Of a DNA stretch of 64,000 bases, positions 9,351 through 16,990 are shown piece by piece. Source of the DNA: Bacteroidota bacterium (GTDB taxonomy: Bacteria > Bacteroidota > Bacteroidia > Flavobacteriales > Flavobacteriaceae); the NCBI GenBank assembly GCA_029557895.1, contig JAKQHT010000003.1, forward strand, positions 1-64,000. The letters run 5' to 3'. The position numbers were made by a program, and so were the translations under genes. The notes under the pieces were generated by a model. It searched no databases and was not told the origin of the DNA. It was given only the letters and a program-made list of their open reading frames with translations. Each line of letters opens with the position of its first letter. Within the stretch, counting starts at the first letter, position 1.

Positions 9351-10348
9351 TGTACGAAATTCCTTATCATACCGAAGACTTATCGCAATATACCTTTTTG
9401 GTGACTGGTGGAGGCGGTTTTATCGGTTCCAATATTGTTCAATATCTACTTAAATACAATGCCAAAAAAGTTAAGGTTTTGGATAATTTTTCTAACGGAT
9501 ACCGTGAAAATCTTCAGGAATTCCATTCCAACCCTGCCTTTGAACTCATTGAAGGAGATATCAGGGATTTGGAAACCTGCAAGCGTGCCATGGAAGGTGT
9601 CGATTATGTGACCCACCAAGCGGCTTTGGGTTCCGTGCCGAGATCCATCAACGATCCGGCTACTTCCAATGACGTGAATATTACGGGGTTTCTCAACATG
9701 ATGATCGCCCTTAAAGAGTCAAAATCAGTGAAGCGTATGGTATATGCGGCTTCGAGCTCTACCTATGGAGATAGCAAAACCTTGCCAAAAGTAGAGGAAC
9801 ACATAGGGAAGCCATTGTCTCCTTATGCAGTGACAAAGTATGTCAACGAGTTGTATGCAGATGTTTTTGGAAAGACCTATGGCACCGATGTAATTGGATT
9901 AAGATATTTTAACGTTTTTGGCCCCAAACAAAGCCCCAACGGAGCTTATGCTGCGGTCATTCCTTTGTTTATGCAAGCCTTGAAAGATGGCCAACCGCCC
10001 AAAATCAATGGCGATGGTGAACAGACACGAGATTTTACATTTGTAGAAAATGCCGTTCAGGCCAACATCAAAGGTTTTTTTGCTGACAATACAGCTGCCA
10101 ATGAAGTCGTTAACGTGGCCTGTGGCGAGCGTATCAGTGTCAACCAACTTTGGGGTTATCTTGCACAAGCTGCCGAAAACGACAGTTTAAAACCAATATA
10201 CGGACCTGAACGTCAAGGTGATGTTAGAGATTCGCTTGCGAATATTTCTAAAGCAGAACGCTTGCTTGGCTATCGTCCTGAATATACCGTTAAGGAAGGT
10301 TTGGCAATTACATGGCGCTACTTTGCAGAAGGACAGTCTGGTTCTTGA
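9350..10348 (+). CDS. wbpP: UDP-N-acetylglucosamine 4-epimerase (WbpP/TviC type)
   Basis: Extended short-chain dehydrogenase that interconverts C4 epimers of UDP-GlcNAc/UDP-GlcNAcA. 332 residues. NAD-binding motif TGGGGFIGSN (residues 19-28), HQAALGSVPRSINDP, SSSTYGD, catalytic YAVTK (YxxxK), and GLRYFNVFGPKQSPNGAYAA closely match remembered WbpP sequence. The start overlaps the dehydrogenase stop by one base. This is the last gene on the plus strand before a convergent transporter gene, so the glycan locus appears to end here with no flippase, polymerase or later glycosyltransferase. Confidence 0.92.
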   Translation: MYEIPYHTEDLSQYTFLVTGGGGFIGSNIVQYLLKYNAKKVKVLDNFSNGYRENLQEFHSNPAFELIEGDIRDLETCKRAMEGVDYVTHQAALGSVPRSINDPATSNDVNITGFLNMMIALKESKSVKRMVYAASSSTYGDSKTLPKVEEHIGKPLSPYAVTKYVNELYADVFGKTYGTDVIGLRYFNVFGPKQSPNGAYAAVIPLFMQALKDGQPPKINGDGEQTRDFTFVENAVQANIKGFFADNTAANEVVNVACGERISVNQLWGYLAQAAENDSLKPIYGPERQGDVRDSLANISKAERLLGYRPEYTVKEGLAITWRYFAEGQSGS

Positions 10349-10381
10349 TACACTTTTCAGGAAATTCGGTATTCGTCTAAA

Positions 10382-10708
10382 TTATTCCGATACCATTTTT
10401 AGACCTATAATTGAACCTATTAAAGTGGTGATGAAAATCAACCGCCAAAATGTTGCTGGTTCTTTAAAGACGAAAATCCCCACCAATACACTGCCAATCG
10501 CGCCGATTCCTGTCCATACGGCATAAGCAGTGCCTATTGGCAATGTTTGCGTTGCCTTCACAAGGAGCGTCATGCTCACCGCCAGACAGGCTAAAAAACC
10601 AATGTACCAATAAATTGCCTCTGTACCAGTTGCCTCTTTGGCTTTCCCCAGACAGGCTGCAAAAGCCACTTCAAACAGTCCGGCAATGATTAAAATAATC
10701 CAGTTCAT
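10382..10708 (-). CDS. sugE: SMR-family guanidinium exporter, SugE/Gdx type
   Basis: Small multidrug resistance family inner-membrane exporter of 108 residues with four hydrophobic helices that works as an antiparallel dimer. From ATG 10708 the N-terminus MNWIILIIAGLFEV aligns directly with SugE, placing the essential glutamate at residue 13; a TTG at 10720 would add four residues and was not chosen. GTAYAVWTGIGAIGS and the C-terminal IGLK are typical of the Gdx branch, which exports guanidinium rather than broad cationic drugs. No guanidine riboswitch was recognised upstream. It stands alone, convergent with the polysaccharide genes. Confidence 0.9.
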   Translation of the reverse strand: MNWIILIIAGLFEVAFAACLGKAKEATGTEAIYWYIGFLACLAVSMTLLVKATQTLPIGTAYAVWTGIGAIGSVLVGIFVFKEPATFWRLIFITTLIGSIIGLKMVSE

Positions 10709-10808
10709 GTTCTTTGCCAATGGTTGATTGGGTGTTGATTGGATGGTGCCATTGGCTTATTTAAAGTATGTGTTGCTTCCTTGAAATCCATAATATCATA
10801 GTAAAATA

Positions 10809-11657
10809 TCACTCTTTCAACGGCCAAAGAAGTTTGAAAGCTTCCGTGATACTCTGGTGCAATATCGAAGCGTGGTTTTCATCGGGCAGATATTTGTAGT
10901 CTAATTTCCAGTGGGTCTTGTTGGCTTTTTTCAAGATGTCATATATTTTTTGGGCTTCACGCTCCATGACATCGCCCTCTTTTCCTACGGAAACATATAC
11001 ATACAGAGGAACATCTTTTTGCGCTTTGGCATAAGCCGAGGCTTCTTTGAGCAAGTTTTCGTTGTCCCACCACAGACTCGGGCTTACAATGAGGTAATGG
11101 GTAAAGAGTTCCATCCGTTTTAATAATATCTCTGTACTCAATAGTCCGCCCAAAGACTGTCCAATGAGTATTTTGGTGCCATTCGTTCTATAGTTTTTAT
11201 CAATATACGGCTGTACTTCCCTGTCAAGATATTCTATGAATTTAGCAGAGCCTCCAGTTGTGGGATAGTCCTTTTTAAGTTTTCGGTCGCTTGGGTCGAA
11301 CGTGAAGTCGCGTTTGCGATCCACATTTGCAATGCCCACCACGATGGTCTCGGGCATGGTGTATTGAAGATTGAAAAATTGGGTAAGACCAACGATATGC
11401 AAAAAATCCTCGTTCATTGTGCCATCCAGAACGTAAAGTACCGGATATTTCAGTGTGTCTTGGGGCTTATAGCTTTCGGGCAGATAGATATTGAGGGTGC
11501 GGTTTTCTGATAAAATCTTTGATTTCATTGTAACCACTTCGCCAATGGTCAATGGTGTTTTTGAAACTTCGGAAGCAGTGGTTTGCGAAAAAACGGAAAG
11601 AGATATTGATAGAATGAAAGTGTTTAAAGCTAATATAAATTGGAATTTTCTGTTCAT
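10809..11657 (-). CDS. Exported alpha/beta-hydrolase, putative esterase (IroE/Fes-like)
   Basis: Secreted serine hydrolase of the esterase D/enterochelin-esterase-like family. 282 residues from ATG 11657, with a signal peptide (MNRKFQFILALNTFILSISL, then SVFSQ). Visible: YLPESY and YPVLYVLDGT near the N-terminus, the nucleophile elbow GQSLGG, and the catalytic-histidine region DENHASILHQS near the C-terminus. The open frame runs upstream to 11762, but those residues precede the signal peptide and are unlikely to be translated. Substrate unknown: siderophore esters, acyl esters or cinnamoyl esters are all possible. Monocistronic in appearance. Confidence 0.85.
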   Translation of the reverse strand: MNRKFQFILALNTFILSISLSVFSQTTASEVSKTPLTIGEVVTMKSKILSENRTLNIYLPESYKPQDTLKYPVLYVLDGTMNEDFLHIVGLTQFFNLQYTMPETIVVGIANVDRKRDFTFDPSDRKLKKDYPTTGGSAKFIEYLDREVQPYIDKNYRTNGTKILIGQSLGGLLSTEILLKRMELFTHYLIVSPSLWWDNENLLKEASAYAKAQKDVPLYVYVSVGKEGDVMEREAQKIYDILKKANKTHWKLDYKYLPDENHASILHQSITEAFKLLWPLKE

Positions 11658-11765
11658 GGCATATACTTTAGAAGTTGCCAAATATAATGAAAATGGCAAT
11701 GAAAAGCATGTTTTGATATTGGGGTAAAGCCCGGTAAGTCGATTTAGAAACACGGATTGCAATGT

Positions 11766-12332
11766 TCAGCTATACAACCAGTTTTTTAAGATCTGTTTGC
11801 CAAGAGGCGTCAGTACCGATTCTGGGTGGAATTGTACACCTTTGACATCGAATGTTTTGTGTCGCAATGACATTATTTGTCCTTGGCTGTCAAATGAAGT
11901 CGCTTCGAGACAGGGAGGAAGGTTGGCAGCTACGGTCCAAGAGTGGTAGCGGCCCACAGTCATTTGTTTTTTGATGCCATTGAACAGCGGCTCGTCATCA
12001 ACCACAATATTTATTTTTGTCGCAACACCATGGTACACCTTGTTTAGGTTGACCAATTGCCCACCAAAAACTTCTGCAATGGCCTGATGTCCCAAGCAGA
12101 CTCCGAGGATGCGTTTTGTGGGGGAAAAACGTTCTATGACGGGTTTCAGTAGCCCGGCTTCATCTGGAATGCCGCATCCTGGCGACAGGATGATTTTTTC
12201 AAAACCGTTGAGTTCTTCCATAAGGAAATCATCGTTGCGCTTTACCGTTACTTGGCAGCCCAAATCTTCAAGATAGTGAACCAGATTATAGGTGAAGCTA
12301 TCATAGTTGTCCAAAACAAATACGTCTGTCAT
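11766..12332 (-). CDS. Class I glutamine amidotransferase, PabA/TrpG type
   Basis: Glutaminase subunit that passes ammonia to chorismate in anthranilate or aminodeoxychorismate synthesis. 188 residues from ATG 12332. Starts with FVLDNYDSFTYNLVHYLEDLG; catalytic triad visible as Cys in GVCLGHQAI and His/Glu in GVQFHPESVLT. The usual oxyanion motif SPGPG reads SPGCG here, a Pro-to-Cys change. No PabB/TrpE or other tryptophan gene is adjacent, so I favour PabA (folate) or a shared subunit, without being able to decide. Stands between an esterase and a YceI gene, all minus. Confidence 0.9.
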   Translation of the reverse strand: MTDVFVLDNYDSFTYNLVHYLEDLGCQVTVKRNDDFLMEELNGFEKIILSPGCGIPDEAGLLKPVIERFSPTKRILGVCLGHQAIAEVFGGQLVNLNKVYHGVATKINIVVDDEPLFNGIKKQMTVGRYHSWTVAANLPPCLEATSFDSQGQIMSLRHKTFDVKGVQFHPESVLTPLGKQILKNWLYS

Positions 12333-12403
12333 CAATTGCCGGGGAGTCGGGATTTATGCCGTAAAATTACTATTTTGATTGAGTAATGGACAACAACGTG
12401 ACG

Positions 12404-12442
12404 CTTTTTTAAAAAAGAAAAATCCCGAAATAAATCGGGATT
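12404..12442 (-). terminator. Rho-independent terminator after the yceI-like gene
   Basis: Perfect 8-bp stem AATCCCGA/TCGGGATT (12421-12428 with 12435-12442) and six-base loop. Read on the minus strand, it is followed by a T-rich tract (TTTTTCTTTTTT). It lies just after the YceI stop at 12469. Confidence 0.8.
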
Positions 12443-12468
12443 TTAAGGGTAATGAGTGTTGCAGCGAA

Positions 12469-13020
12469 TTAGAATACCAAATTCACATTTAGTTCAAATT
12501 CGTCATAAATTGCCTTGTCCTTTATGCCATCAAAAAAGCTTGCAGAACCGTATTTGATGTCATACTTTGTACGGTTTATCTTTAGGTGTGCAATGGCCGT
12601 GTTCTCTTTTACTTTCATGTCAAAAGAGACAGGGTTTGTGATGCCTTTTATGGTCATATTGCCTGTAACCTTATAGCTGCCGCCTTTGCCATCAACTTTG
12701 GTAATCACAAATTTTGCTGTCTTGTGTTTTTCGGTCCCAAAGAAATCATCCGATTTTAGATGTCCTTCGAGTTTGCCTTTCATGCCGCCCTCAAGGTCAG
12801 TCACGTTAATGGATGTCATGTCCATTACAAAAGTACCTCCGGTAAGGTTGTTCTCTTTGTCAAAAGTGATCGTTCCTTCTTGCAATTTGATGGTGCCTTC
12901 GTGGTGACCTGTCACTTTTTCACCCTTCCAGGTAATTTTGCTGTCTTCAACATTTACTTTTTTTTCTCCTGCCAAGGTGGCTGTGGCCATTGCAACGGCC
13001 AAAATCAATGCGCTTTTCAT
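12469..13020 (-). CDS. YceI-family lipocalin-like protein
   Basis: Secreted beta-barrel protein of the YceI/polyprenyl-binding family, 183 residues with an N-terminal signal peptide (MKSALILAVAMATATLAG). Family features: SKITWKGEKVTGHHEGTI, FVMDMTSINVTD, HLKSDDFFGTEKHKTAKF and NMTIKGITNPVSFD. E. coli YceI binds polyprenoid lipids, but function in Bacteroidota is mostly unknown. It lies 19 nt downstream of a MarR regulator on the same strand, a pairing I have seen often in flavobacteria, so it is the probable target of that regulator. A strong terminator follows. Confidence 0.93.
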   Translation of the reverse strand: MKSALILAVAMATATLAGEKKVNVEDSKITWKGEKVTGHHEGTIKLQEGTITFDKENNLTGGTFVMDMTSINVTDLEGGMKGKLEGHLKSDDFFGTEKHKTAKFVITKVDGKGGSYKVTGNMTIKGITNPVSFDMKVKENTAIAHLKINRTKYDIKYGSASFFDGIKDKAIYDEFELNVNLVF

Positions 13021-13039
13021 GTGTTATTTGTTTTAGTTA

Positions 13040-13492
13040 TCATCTTAATTTGTTCAACAATAGATTTAATTGTTCCAATTCTTGATCAGAAAGGTTGGAG
13101 GTAATCCTGTATTCACTGTCATCGACAACAGTATCCAACTGTTCAAGGACATCAAGACCTGTCCTTGTGATGTAGATATCCACTTTTCTTCTGTTTTTCT
13201 CGCAGACAAAACGCTCAACGTAACCTTTGAGGATAAGCTTATCCACCAGTCGGGTAGTATTGCTCATTTTGCTGACCATGCGTTCCTGTATGTAATTGAG
13301 GCTTACAGGTTTGCTTTTTGCGCCTCTCAAAATTCGCAATACGTTGAATTGTTCTACTGAAAGGTCAAAAGGTTTTAGGATGTTCTGCATTGCATCCCTT
13401 AAGCCGTTGTACGTGATGAATACGTTCAATATGGCCTTTTTGTGCAATGGAATCCTATGGTTTGTTTTTAGGACGTCTTCCAATTCTTTCAT
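13040..13492 (-). CDS. MarR-family transcriptional regulator
   Basis: Dimeric winged-helix repressor of 150 residues, chosen from ATG 13492 (two TTG codons upstream remain in frame). Visible: helix-turn-helix and wing region LNYIQERMVSKMSNTTRLVDKLILKG, split here as RMVSKMSNTTRLVDKL then VERFVCEKNRRKVDI, typical of MarR; ends with a dimerisation helix (LSDQELEQLNLLLNKL). It precedes yceI in the same direction. A perfect palindrome sits 9 nt upstream of its start and overlaps its -7 box, suggesting autoregulation. Confidence 0.9.
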   Translation of the reverse strand: MKELEDVLKTNHRIPLHKKAILNVFITYNGLRDAMQNILKPFDLSVEQFNVLRILRGAKSKPVSLNYIQERMVSKMSNTTRLVDKLILKGYVERFVCEKNRRKVDIYITRTGLDVLEQLDTVVDDSEYRITSNLSDQELEQLNLLLNKLR

Positions 13493-13501
13493 CAACAATT
13501 A

Positions 13502-13518
13502 TTGTATATACAAATGTA
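13502..13518 (-). promoter_or_regulatory. Putative marR-yceI promoter with overlapping palindromic operator
   Basis: The minus strand has a -7 box TACATTTG (13511-13518) upstream of the MarR ATG. Overlapping it is the perfect 12-bp palindrome TTGTATATACAA (13502-13513), positioned where a bound repressor would block transcription start. No clear -33 element was found. Confidence 0.5.
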
Positions 13519-13607
13519 AAGATGTTTTTGTAATAAATATAAATTACCGTGATTAAATTTTTGTTAAAGTTTTAAAGAGTGGGACTGGGTGTCTTTAAAT
13601 TTATGGG

Positions 13608-14135
13608 ATGAGATTGAACCTTTTATTTTTGTTATTGTTGTTTGCCTCGTGTAAGGATACTGGCGATAAATCGGCCAGCAGTTCTTATGATGTGGAAAAG
13701 AAAGTATCATCGGGTATTGAGTTAAATATTTATGATTATCAAGGTCTTGAGCCATTGTTGAGCACAGATTCAAAAATGGTGTACGTCGTGAACTTTTGGG
13801 CTACATGGTGCGCTCCTTGTGTCAAGGAATTGCCGTTTTTTGAAAAAATAAATACAGAATATGCCCATAGGAATGTGGAAGTCCTTTTGGTAAGCTTGGA
13901 TTTTCCCAATAAGTACGATTCGCAACTCAAACCTTTTATCTTAGATAAAGGATTGAAATCAAGGGTTGTTGCTCTCAATGATCCCGATGCCAATACCTGG
14001 ATTCCGAAAGTGAGCGAAACATGGTCGGGCGCAATTCCTGCCACGCTTATTTTCAATAAAGACAAAAGGATGTTCTATGAAAAGGCTTTTACTTTTGAAG
14101 AACTCCAAGCAGAAGTTGAACAATTTTTAAATTAA
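13608..14135 (+). CDS. TlpA-type thioredoxin-like lipoprotein
   Basis: Envelope-anchored thiol-disulfide oxidoreductase, 175 residues. A short signal ends in LLFASC, a lipobox with Cys at residue 15. The thioredoxin fold carries NFWATWCAPCVKELPF, the classic WCxPC redox site, and a cis-proline in GAIPATLIF. TlpA-like lipoproteins supply reductant for periplasmic cysteines or cytochrome c maturation; the exact client is not shown here. Seven nt upstream of a second exported redoxin gene, so the two are probably co-transcribed. Divergent from marR. Confidence 0.92.
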   Translation: MRLNLLFLLLLFASCKDTGDKSASSSYDVEKKVSSGIELNIYDYQGLEPLLSTDSKMVYVVNFWATWCAPCVKELPFFEKINTEYAHRNVEVLLVSLDFPNKYDSQLKPFILDKGLKSRVVALNDPDANTWIPKVSETWSGAIPATLIFNKDKRMFYEKAFTFEELQAEVEQFLN

Positions 14136-14142
14136 TATAGAT

Positions 14143-14748
14143 ATGTTTACACTAAAAACAATCATCGCATCCTTTACATTTTTTATAGGTTCGGTTCTTT
14201 TGGTCCCATCTGGCGGTTACAAGGTAGGTGATGTGGCTACAGATTTCAGTCTTGAAAATATTGACGGCAAACGGGTTTCTTTGGCCGACTATAAGGAGGC
14301 CAAAGGATTCATTGTTATTTTTACCTGCAATACCTGCCCATTTGCCGTAGCATACGAAGACCGTATCGAGGCATTGAACAAGCGCTATGCGTCCAAAGGT
14401 TACCCCGTTATTGCCATAATGCCCAACAATCCCGATGTACAGCCCGGTGATAGTATGGATGCCATGAAGGCCAGGGCAAAGGCCAAAGGGTTTACCTTTC
14501 CTTATCTGATGGATGAAGGTCAAAAAATCTATCCGCAGTACGGTGCTACAAAAACGCCGCACGTATATCTACTCCAAAAAACGGCCAAAGGCAATGTGGT
14601 GCGGTACATTGGAGCGATAGACGATAATTATCAGGATGCATCTGCAGTAAAGACCAAGTATGTAGAGAATGCCGTGGACGCACTTTTGGCCGGAAAAGAA
14701 ATACAAGAAAAAGAAACCAGAGCGATTGGATGTACCATTAAGGTGTAA
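14143..14748 (+). CDS. Exported redoxin-domain (AhpC/TSA-like) protein
   Basis: Thioredoxin-fold protein of the AhpC/TSA-redoxin group, 201 residues with a hydrophobic N-terminal signal or anchor. GDVATDFSLENIDGKRVSLADY opens the fold; the redox site is FTCNTCPFAV, a CxxC followed by proline. The cis-proline region is KTPHVYLLQK. Proteins of this type are commonly annotated thioredoxin family protein and their substrate is unknown. It ends with a conserved-looking RAIGCTIKV cysteine. Second gene of a pair with the TlpA lipoprotein. Confidence 0.88.
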   Translation: MFTLKTIIASFTFFIGSVLLVPSGGYKVGDVATDFSLENIDGKRVSLADYKEAKGFIVIFTCNTCPFAVAYEDRIEALNKRYASKGYPVIAIMPNNPDVQPGDSMDAMKARAKAKGFTFPYLMDEGQKIYPQYGATKTPHVYLLQKTAKGNVVRYIGAIDDNYQDASAVKTKYVENAVDALLAGKEIQEKETRAIGCTIKV

Positions 14749-14890
14749 GTATCGGGTGTTGGGTTGGAATGGAATGGTCGCGAAAGGATAACAATTTGCA
14801 TGAAGAAAGCAAAATCCATCGTAAATTCAAAATTCAAAACGTCCATATATAACCGTGAACCGTGAATATGACCAAAATCATCGTTTTTCA

Positions 14891-14902
14891 GGTTTTAAAA
14901 CC
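14891..14902. promoter_or_regulatory. Perfect 12-bp palindrome upstream of the flavin-barrel gene
   Basis: GGTTTTAAAACC is a perfect inverted repeat 30 nt before the ATG at 14932, in the 183-nt gap after the redoxin gene. It could be an operator or chance in AT-rich DNA. The same gap also has a direct repeat ACCGTGAACCGTGA at about 14851-14864. Confidence 0.3.
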
Positions 14903-14931
14903 CTAATTTGGCTTATTAAACACTCTTTGCC

Positions 14932-15384
14932 ATGATCCAAGATTTAGAACAAGAAGAACTGGAATATGTTCTTGAAAACAATTATATAGGATATTTGGGA
15001 TATCTCTATCAGAACAGGCCATTTGTTGTGCCAATTACTTATTTTTTTGACCAAGTGCAGCAGCAAATCGTTTGCTATTCTGGTGAAGGACACAAGATTG
15101 CAGCAATGCGAAAAAACAAACATGTGTCACTTCAAGTTTCAGATATTATTTCGGTCAATGAGTGGCGGTCGGTGCTTGTGCATGGGACTTTTGAGTTGCA
15201 TTTTGGGAGTGATGCAAAAGCTTATTTGCACCAATTTTCATTGGGTATCAAGGATATAATTGCAGATAAAGAGCACAAAAGACCCGATTTTATCAGTGAA
15301 TTTTCCAGTAAAACTCATGGCGATCAAATCCCTTTTATATTTACAATTAAAGTAGAAGAGATTACGGGCAAAAAGCGTCTCTAG
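14932..15384 (+). CDS. Pyridoxamine 5'-phosphate oxidase-family (FMN split-barrel) protein
   Basis: Small flavin-binding split-barrel protein, 150 residues, of the group that includes nitroimidazole-resistance NimA-like proteins. N-terminal LEQEELEYVLENNYIGYLGY and VVPITYFFD, then YSGEGHKIAAMRKNKHVSLQV and EWRSVLVHGTFELH are typical. These proteins bind FMN, F420 or haem; the cofactor here is not certain. Single gene, convergent with tmRNA and separated from it by the tmRNA terminator hairpin. Confidence 0.85.
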   Translation: MIQDLEQEELEYVLENNYIGYLGYLYQNRPFVVPITYFFDQVQQQIVCYSGEGHKIAAMRKNKHVSLQVSDIISVNEWRSVLVHGTFELHFGSDAKAYLHQFSLGIKDIIADKEHKRPDFISEFSSKTHGDQIPFIFTIKVEEITGKKRL

Positions 15385-15454
15385 GTTTAGGGCTCTCATT
15401 TAAACTTTTTTCTTCCTGATAGCTGTTGGGATGATAATAGTCAATTGGATATAT

Positions 15455-15493
15455 AAAAACAAAACGCCCTCATAAGTTTAAAACCAGAGGGCG
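15455..15493 (-). terminator. Rho-independent terminator of tmRNA
   Basis: Stem CGCCCTC/GAGGGCG (15465-15471 with 15487-15493), 15-nt loop, then on the minus strand a T-rich tract TTTTGTTTTTATA. The stem begins only four nt after the mature 3' end of tmRNA at 15498. Confidence 0.8.
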
Positions 15494-15497
15494 CAAG

Positions 15498-15891
15498 TGG
15501 AGCCGGAGAGAATCGAACTCTCGTCCAAACAAGCCGTCAAACAGCTTTCTACACGTTTAGTTTTTTATTGGTTTTCGATTGCAAGCCGGTAAAAAACAAC
15601 CTACTTACAACTTATCTTCTCAAGTTTCAAACGGTTATCGAAGAACCACCGTTCTATGTTAACTTTTACGATGCCTCTTTGCAGAACGCCGCTAACAAAG
15701 GCTTTCAAGAGACATTTAGCTTTCCCGCCTTGCGGGACAAAGGCTATTTCTTACTGTAATTCAGAAATTAAGCAGCTAAAGCGTAGTTATTCTCGCCGTT
15801 TAAATGTTGACTTAGCCTTTAACGCGTTTCAAAGTCTTTACGCGACGTGCTTACTATCCAACGAGTCTCGCTGTCAAAACCGGTCGACCCC
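15498..15891 (-). ncRNA. ssrA: tmRNA (ssrA), tag GENNYALAA
   Basis: Transfer-messenger RNA that rescues stalled ribosomes and tags the nascent protein. About 394 nt on the minus strand. The 5' end GGGGUCG (15885-15891) pairs over seven positions, with two G-U pairs, with CGGCUCC at the 3' end (15499-15505), leaving discriminator A at 15498. The T-arm GUUCGAUUCUC and a 5' GGUUUUGACAG segment are typical. The tag frame at 15768-15797 reads Gly-Glu-Asn-Asn-Tyr-Ala-Leu-Ala-Ala-stop, the form known for Flavobacteria; one more upstream codon (Asn) is possible. The genomic sequence after the discriminator is CTT, so CCA is apparently added post-transcriptionally. Confidence 0.97.
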
Positions 15892-15924
15892 AATGTGTAA
15901 GTGTAAGAACAAAGAACTTAAGCG

Positions 15925-15932
15925 CAAAAATA
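15925..15932 (-). promoter_or_regulatory. Putative tmRNA promoter -7 box
   Basis: The minus strand reads TATTTTTG, matching TAnnTTTG, 33 nt before the mature tmRNA 5' end. This leaves a leader of about 27 nt for RNase P to remove. No convincing -33 box was seen. Confidence 0.45.
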
Positions 15933-15983
15933 CAAAAAATTTTCGGTTGTTTGTATGTCTTTAACAGGTGGTTTCGTGGACGT

Positions 15984-16418
15984 TTAATTTTTTCCATATT
16001 TAGTTTGTAAAAACTCAATGGTTGATTTCATCAATTTTTTCAGAACGTCTTGATTGATGTCAGATAGCTTGTTCACATAAATACAGGCTTTTCCCATTTT
16101 GAACTTTCCCAGATCTTTGAGCAGTCCTTCCTGTTCGGGGTGTCCTAAATAGCCCGTAAAAACATAAAGCGAAATAGCAGATTTTCGAGGAGAAAAGCCG
16201 ATAAGCGGTGCATCGCCTTCATGTCCGCTGTCGTATTTGTAATGATAATTCCCGAACCCAACAATGCTCGTGCCGTGCATTTTGGGCTCGTGTCCCGAAA
16301 TGCTTTTCATCAGTTCAATCAACTCAAAACTGTCTTGCTTTTTCTGTTCTGTATCGGCAAAAGTGATGATGAAATCTTCAACATTGGCATCGGTTGTTTG
16401 AGTTTTGTTTTTTGCCAT
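15984..16418 (-). CDS. DUF1801-family protein (A)
   Basis: 144-residue protein from ATG 16418, recognised as DUF1801 by NVEDFIITFADTEQKKQD, SFELIELMKSISGHEPKMHG, IVGFGNYHYKY and the C-terminal CIYVNKLSDINQDVLKKL. The domain has a small mixed alpha/beta fold (YdhG-like) with no established biochemical activity. Last of a run of eleven same-strand small genes, two nt after the YdeI-like gene and just upstream of tmRNA. No signal peptide, so probably cytoplasmic. Confidence 0.85.
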   Translation of the reverse strand: MAKNKTQTTDANVEDFIITFADTEQKKQDSFELIELMKSISGHEPKMHGTSIVGFGNYHYKYDSGHEGDAPLIGFSPRKSAISLYVFTGYLGHPEQEGLLKDLGKFKMGKACIYVNKLSDINQDVLKKLMKSTIEFLQTKYGKN

Positions 16419-16420
16419 AA

Positions 16421-16984
16421 TCAACAGTTTTTATACTTGTCGTTCAAACCGATTCCTTGTAAAATCATTGGGGTTATTTTCTTTATCCGTTTTTGTTTGG
16501 TGGCTTCCTGTTTGGCTTCTTCGATGTAGAGATTATATTCCTTTTGTTTTCCGGGCGTCAACTTTTCAAATGCCGATTTCAATTCTTTGTTCAAATCCAG
16601 TTCGTTTTGCAACAATTCAGGAACGGGTACCGGTTTGAACTTTTCGGGTTTCAGTTCTTTTCCTTCTTCTGAATTTTGTACGGCTTCTTTTACATATTCC
16701 AGAATTTTCTTCTCATCAATTTCATCCATCGAACTGAACCGCCATTGTCGCAATGCTTTTGTTTTGTCGTTGGAGCTAATCAACACATTGTAAGGGTCTT
16801 TCAGGAAAACACCGTTTTGAAACCAAAGCGAGAAATGATGCTTAAATCCGGCAAAAGACACAATATTTTTTCCATTGCGGGTATAAACGGGTGCGCCCCA
16901 TTTGGTCATCACTTCCAACCCCGATTTGTCAAGGATTTCGGCCAGCCGGTTCAGCTCTTCCTGCCAATAGTTTGTCTTGTCCAT
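16421..16984 (-). CDS. YdeI/OmdA-family DUF1801 protein (B)
   Basis: 187 residues: an N-terminal DUF1801-type domain (MTKWGAPVYTRNGKNIVSFAGFK, given here as WGAPVYTRNGKNIVSFAGF, then HHFSLWFQNG and LRQWRFSSM) followed by the OmdA-type helical tail with ELKSAFEKLTPGKQKEYNLY and a basic ATKQKRIKKI segment. E. coli YdeI homologues have been linked to stress and peptide resistance, but no reaction is known. Six nt after the DinB fusion gene and two nt before DUF1801 protein A, so likely one transcript. Confidence 0.85.
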   Translation of the reverse strand: MDKTNYWQEELNRLAEILDKSGLEVMTKWGAPVYTRNGKNIVSFAGFKHHFSLWFQNGVFLKDPYNVLISSNDKTKALRQWRFSSMDEIDEKKILEYVKEAVQNSEEGKELKPEKFKPVPVPELLQNELDLNKELKSAFEKLTPGKQKEYNLYIEEAKQEATKQKRIKKITPMILQGIGLNDKYKNC

Positions 16985-16990
16985 GATTCA

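Noticed and set aside
15568..15964. Open frames within the tmRNA region
   Set aside because: They run across the structured tmRNA on the opposite strand and match no family; the tmRNA assignment explains the sequence.
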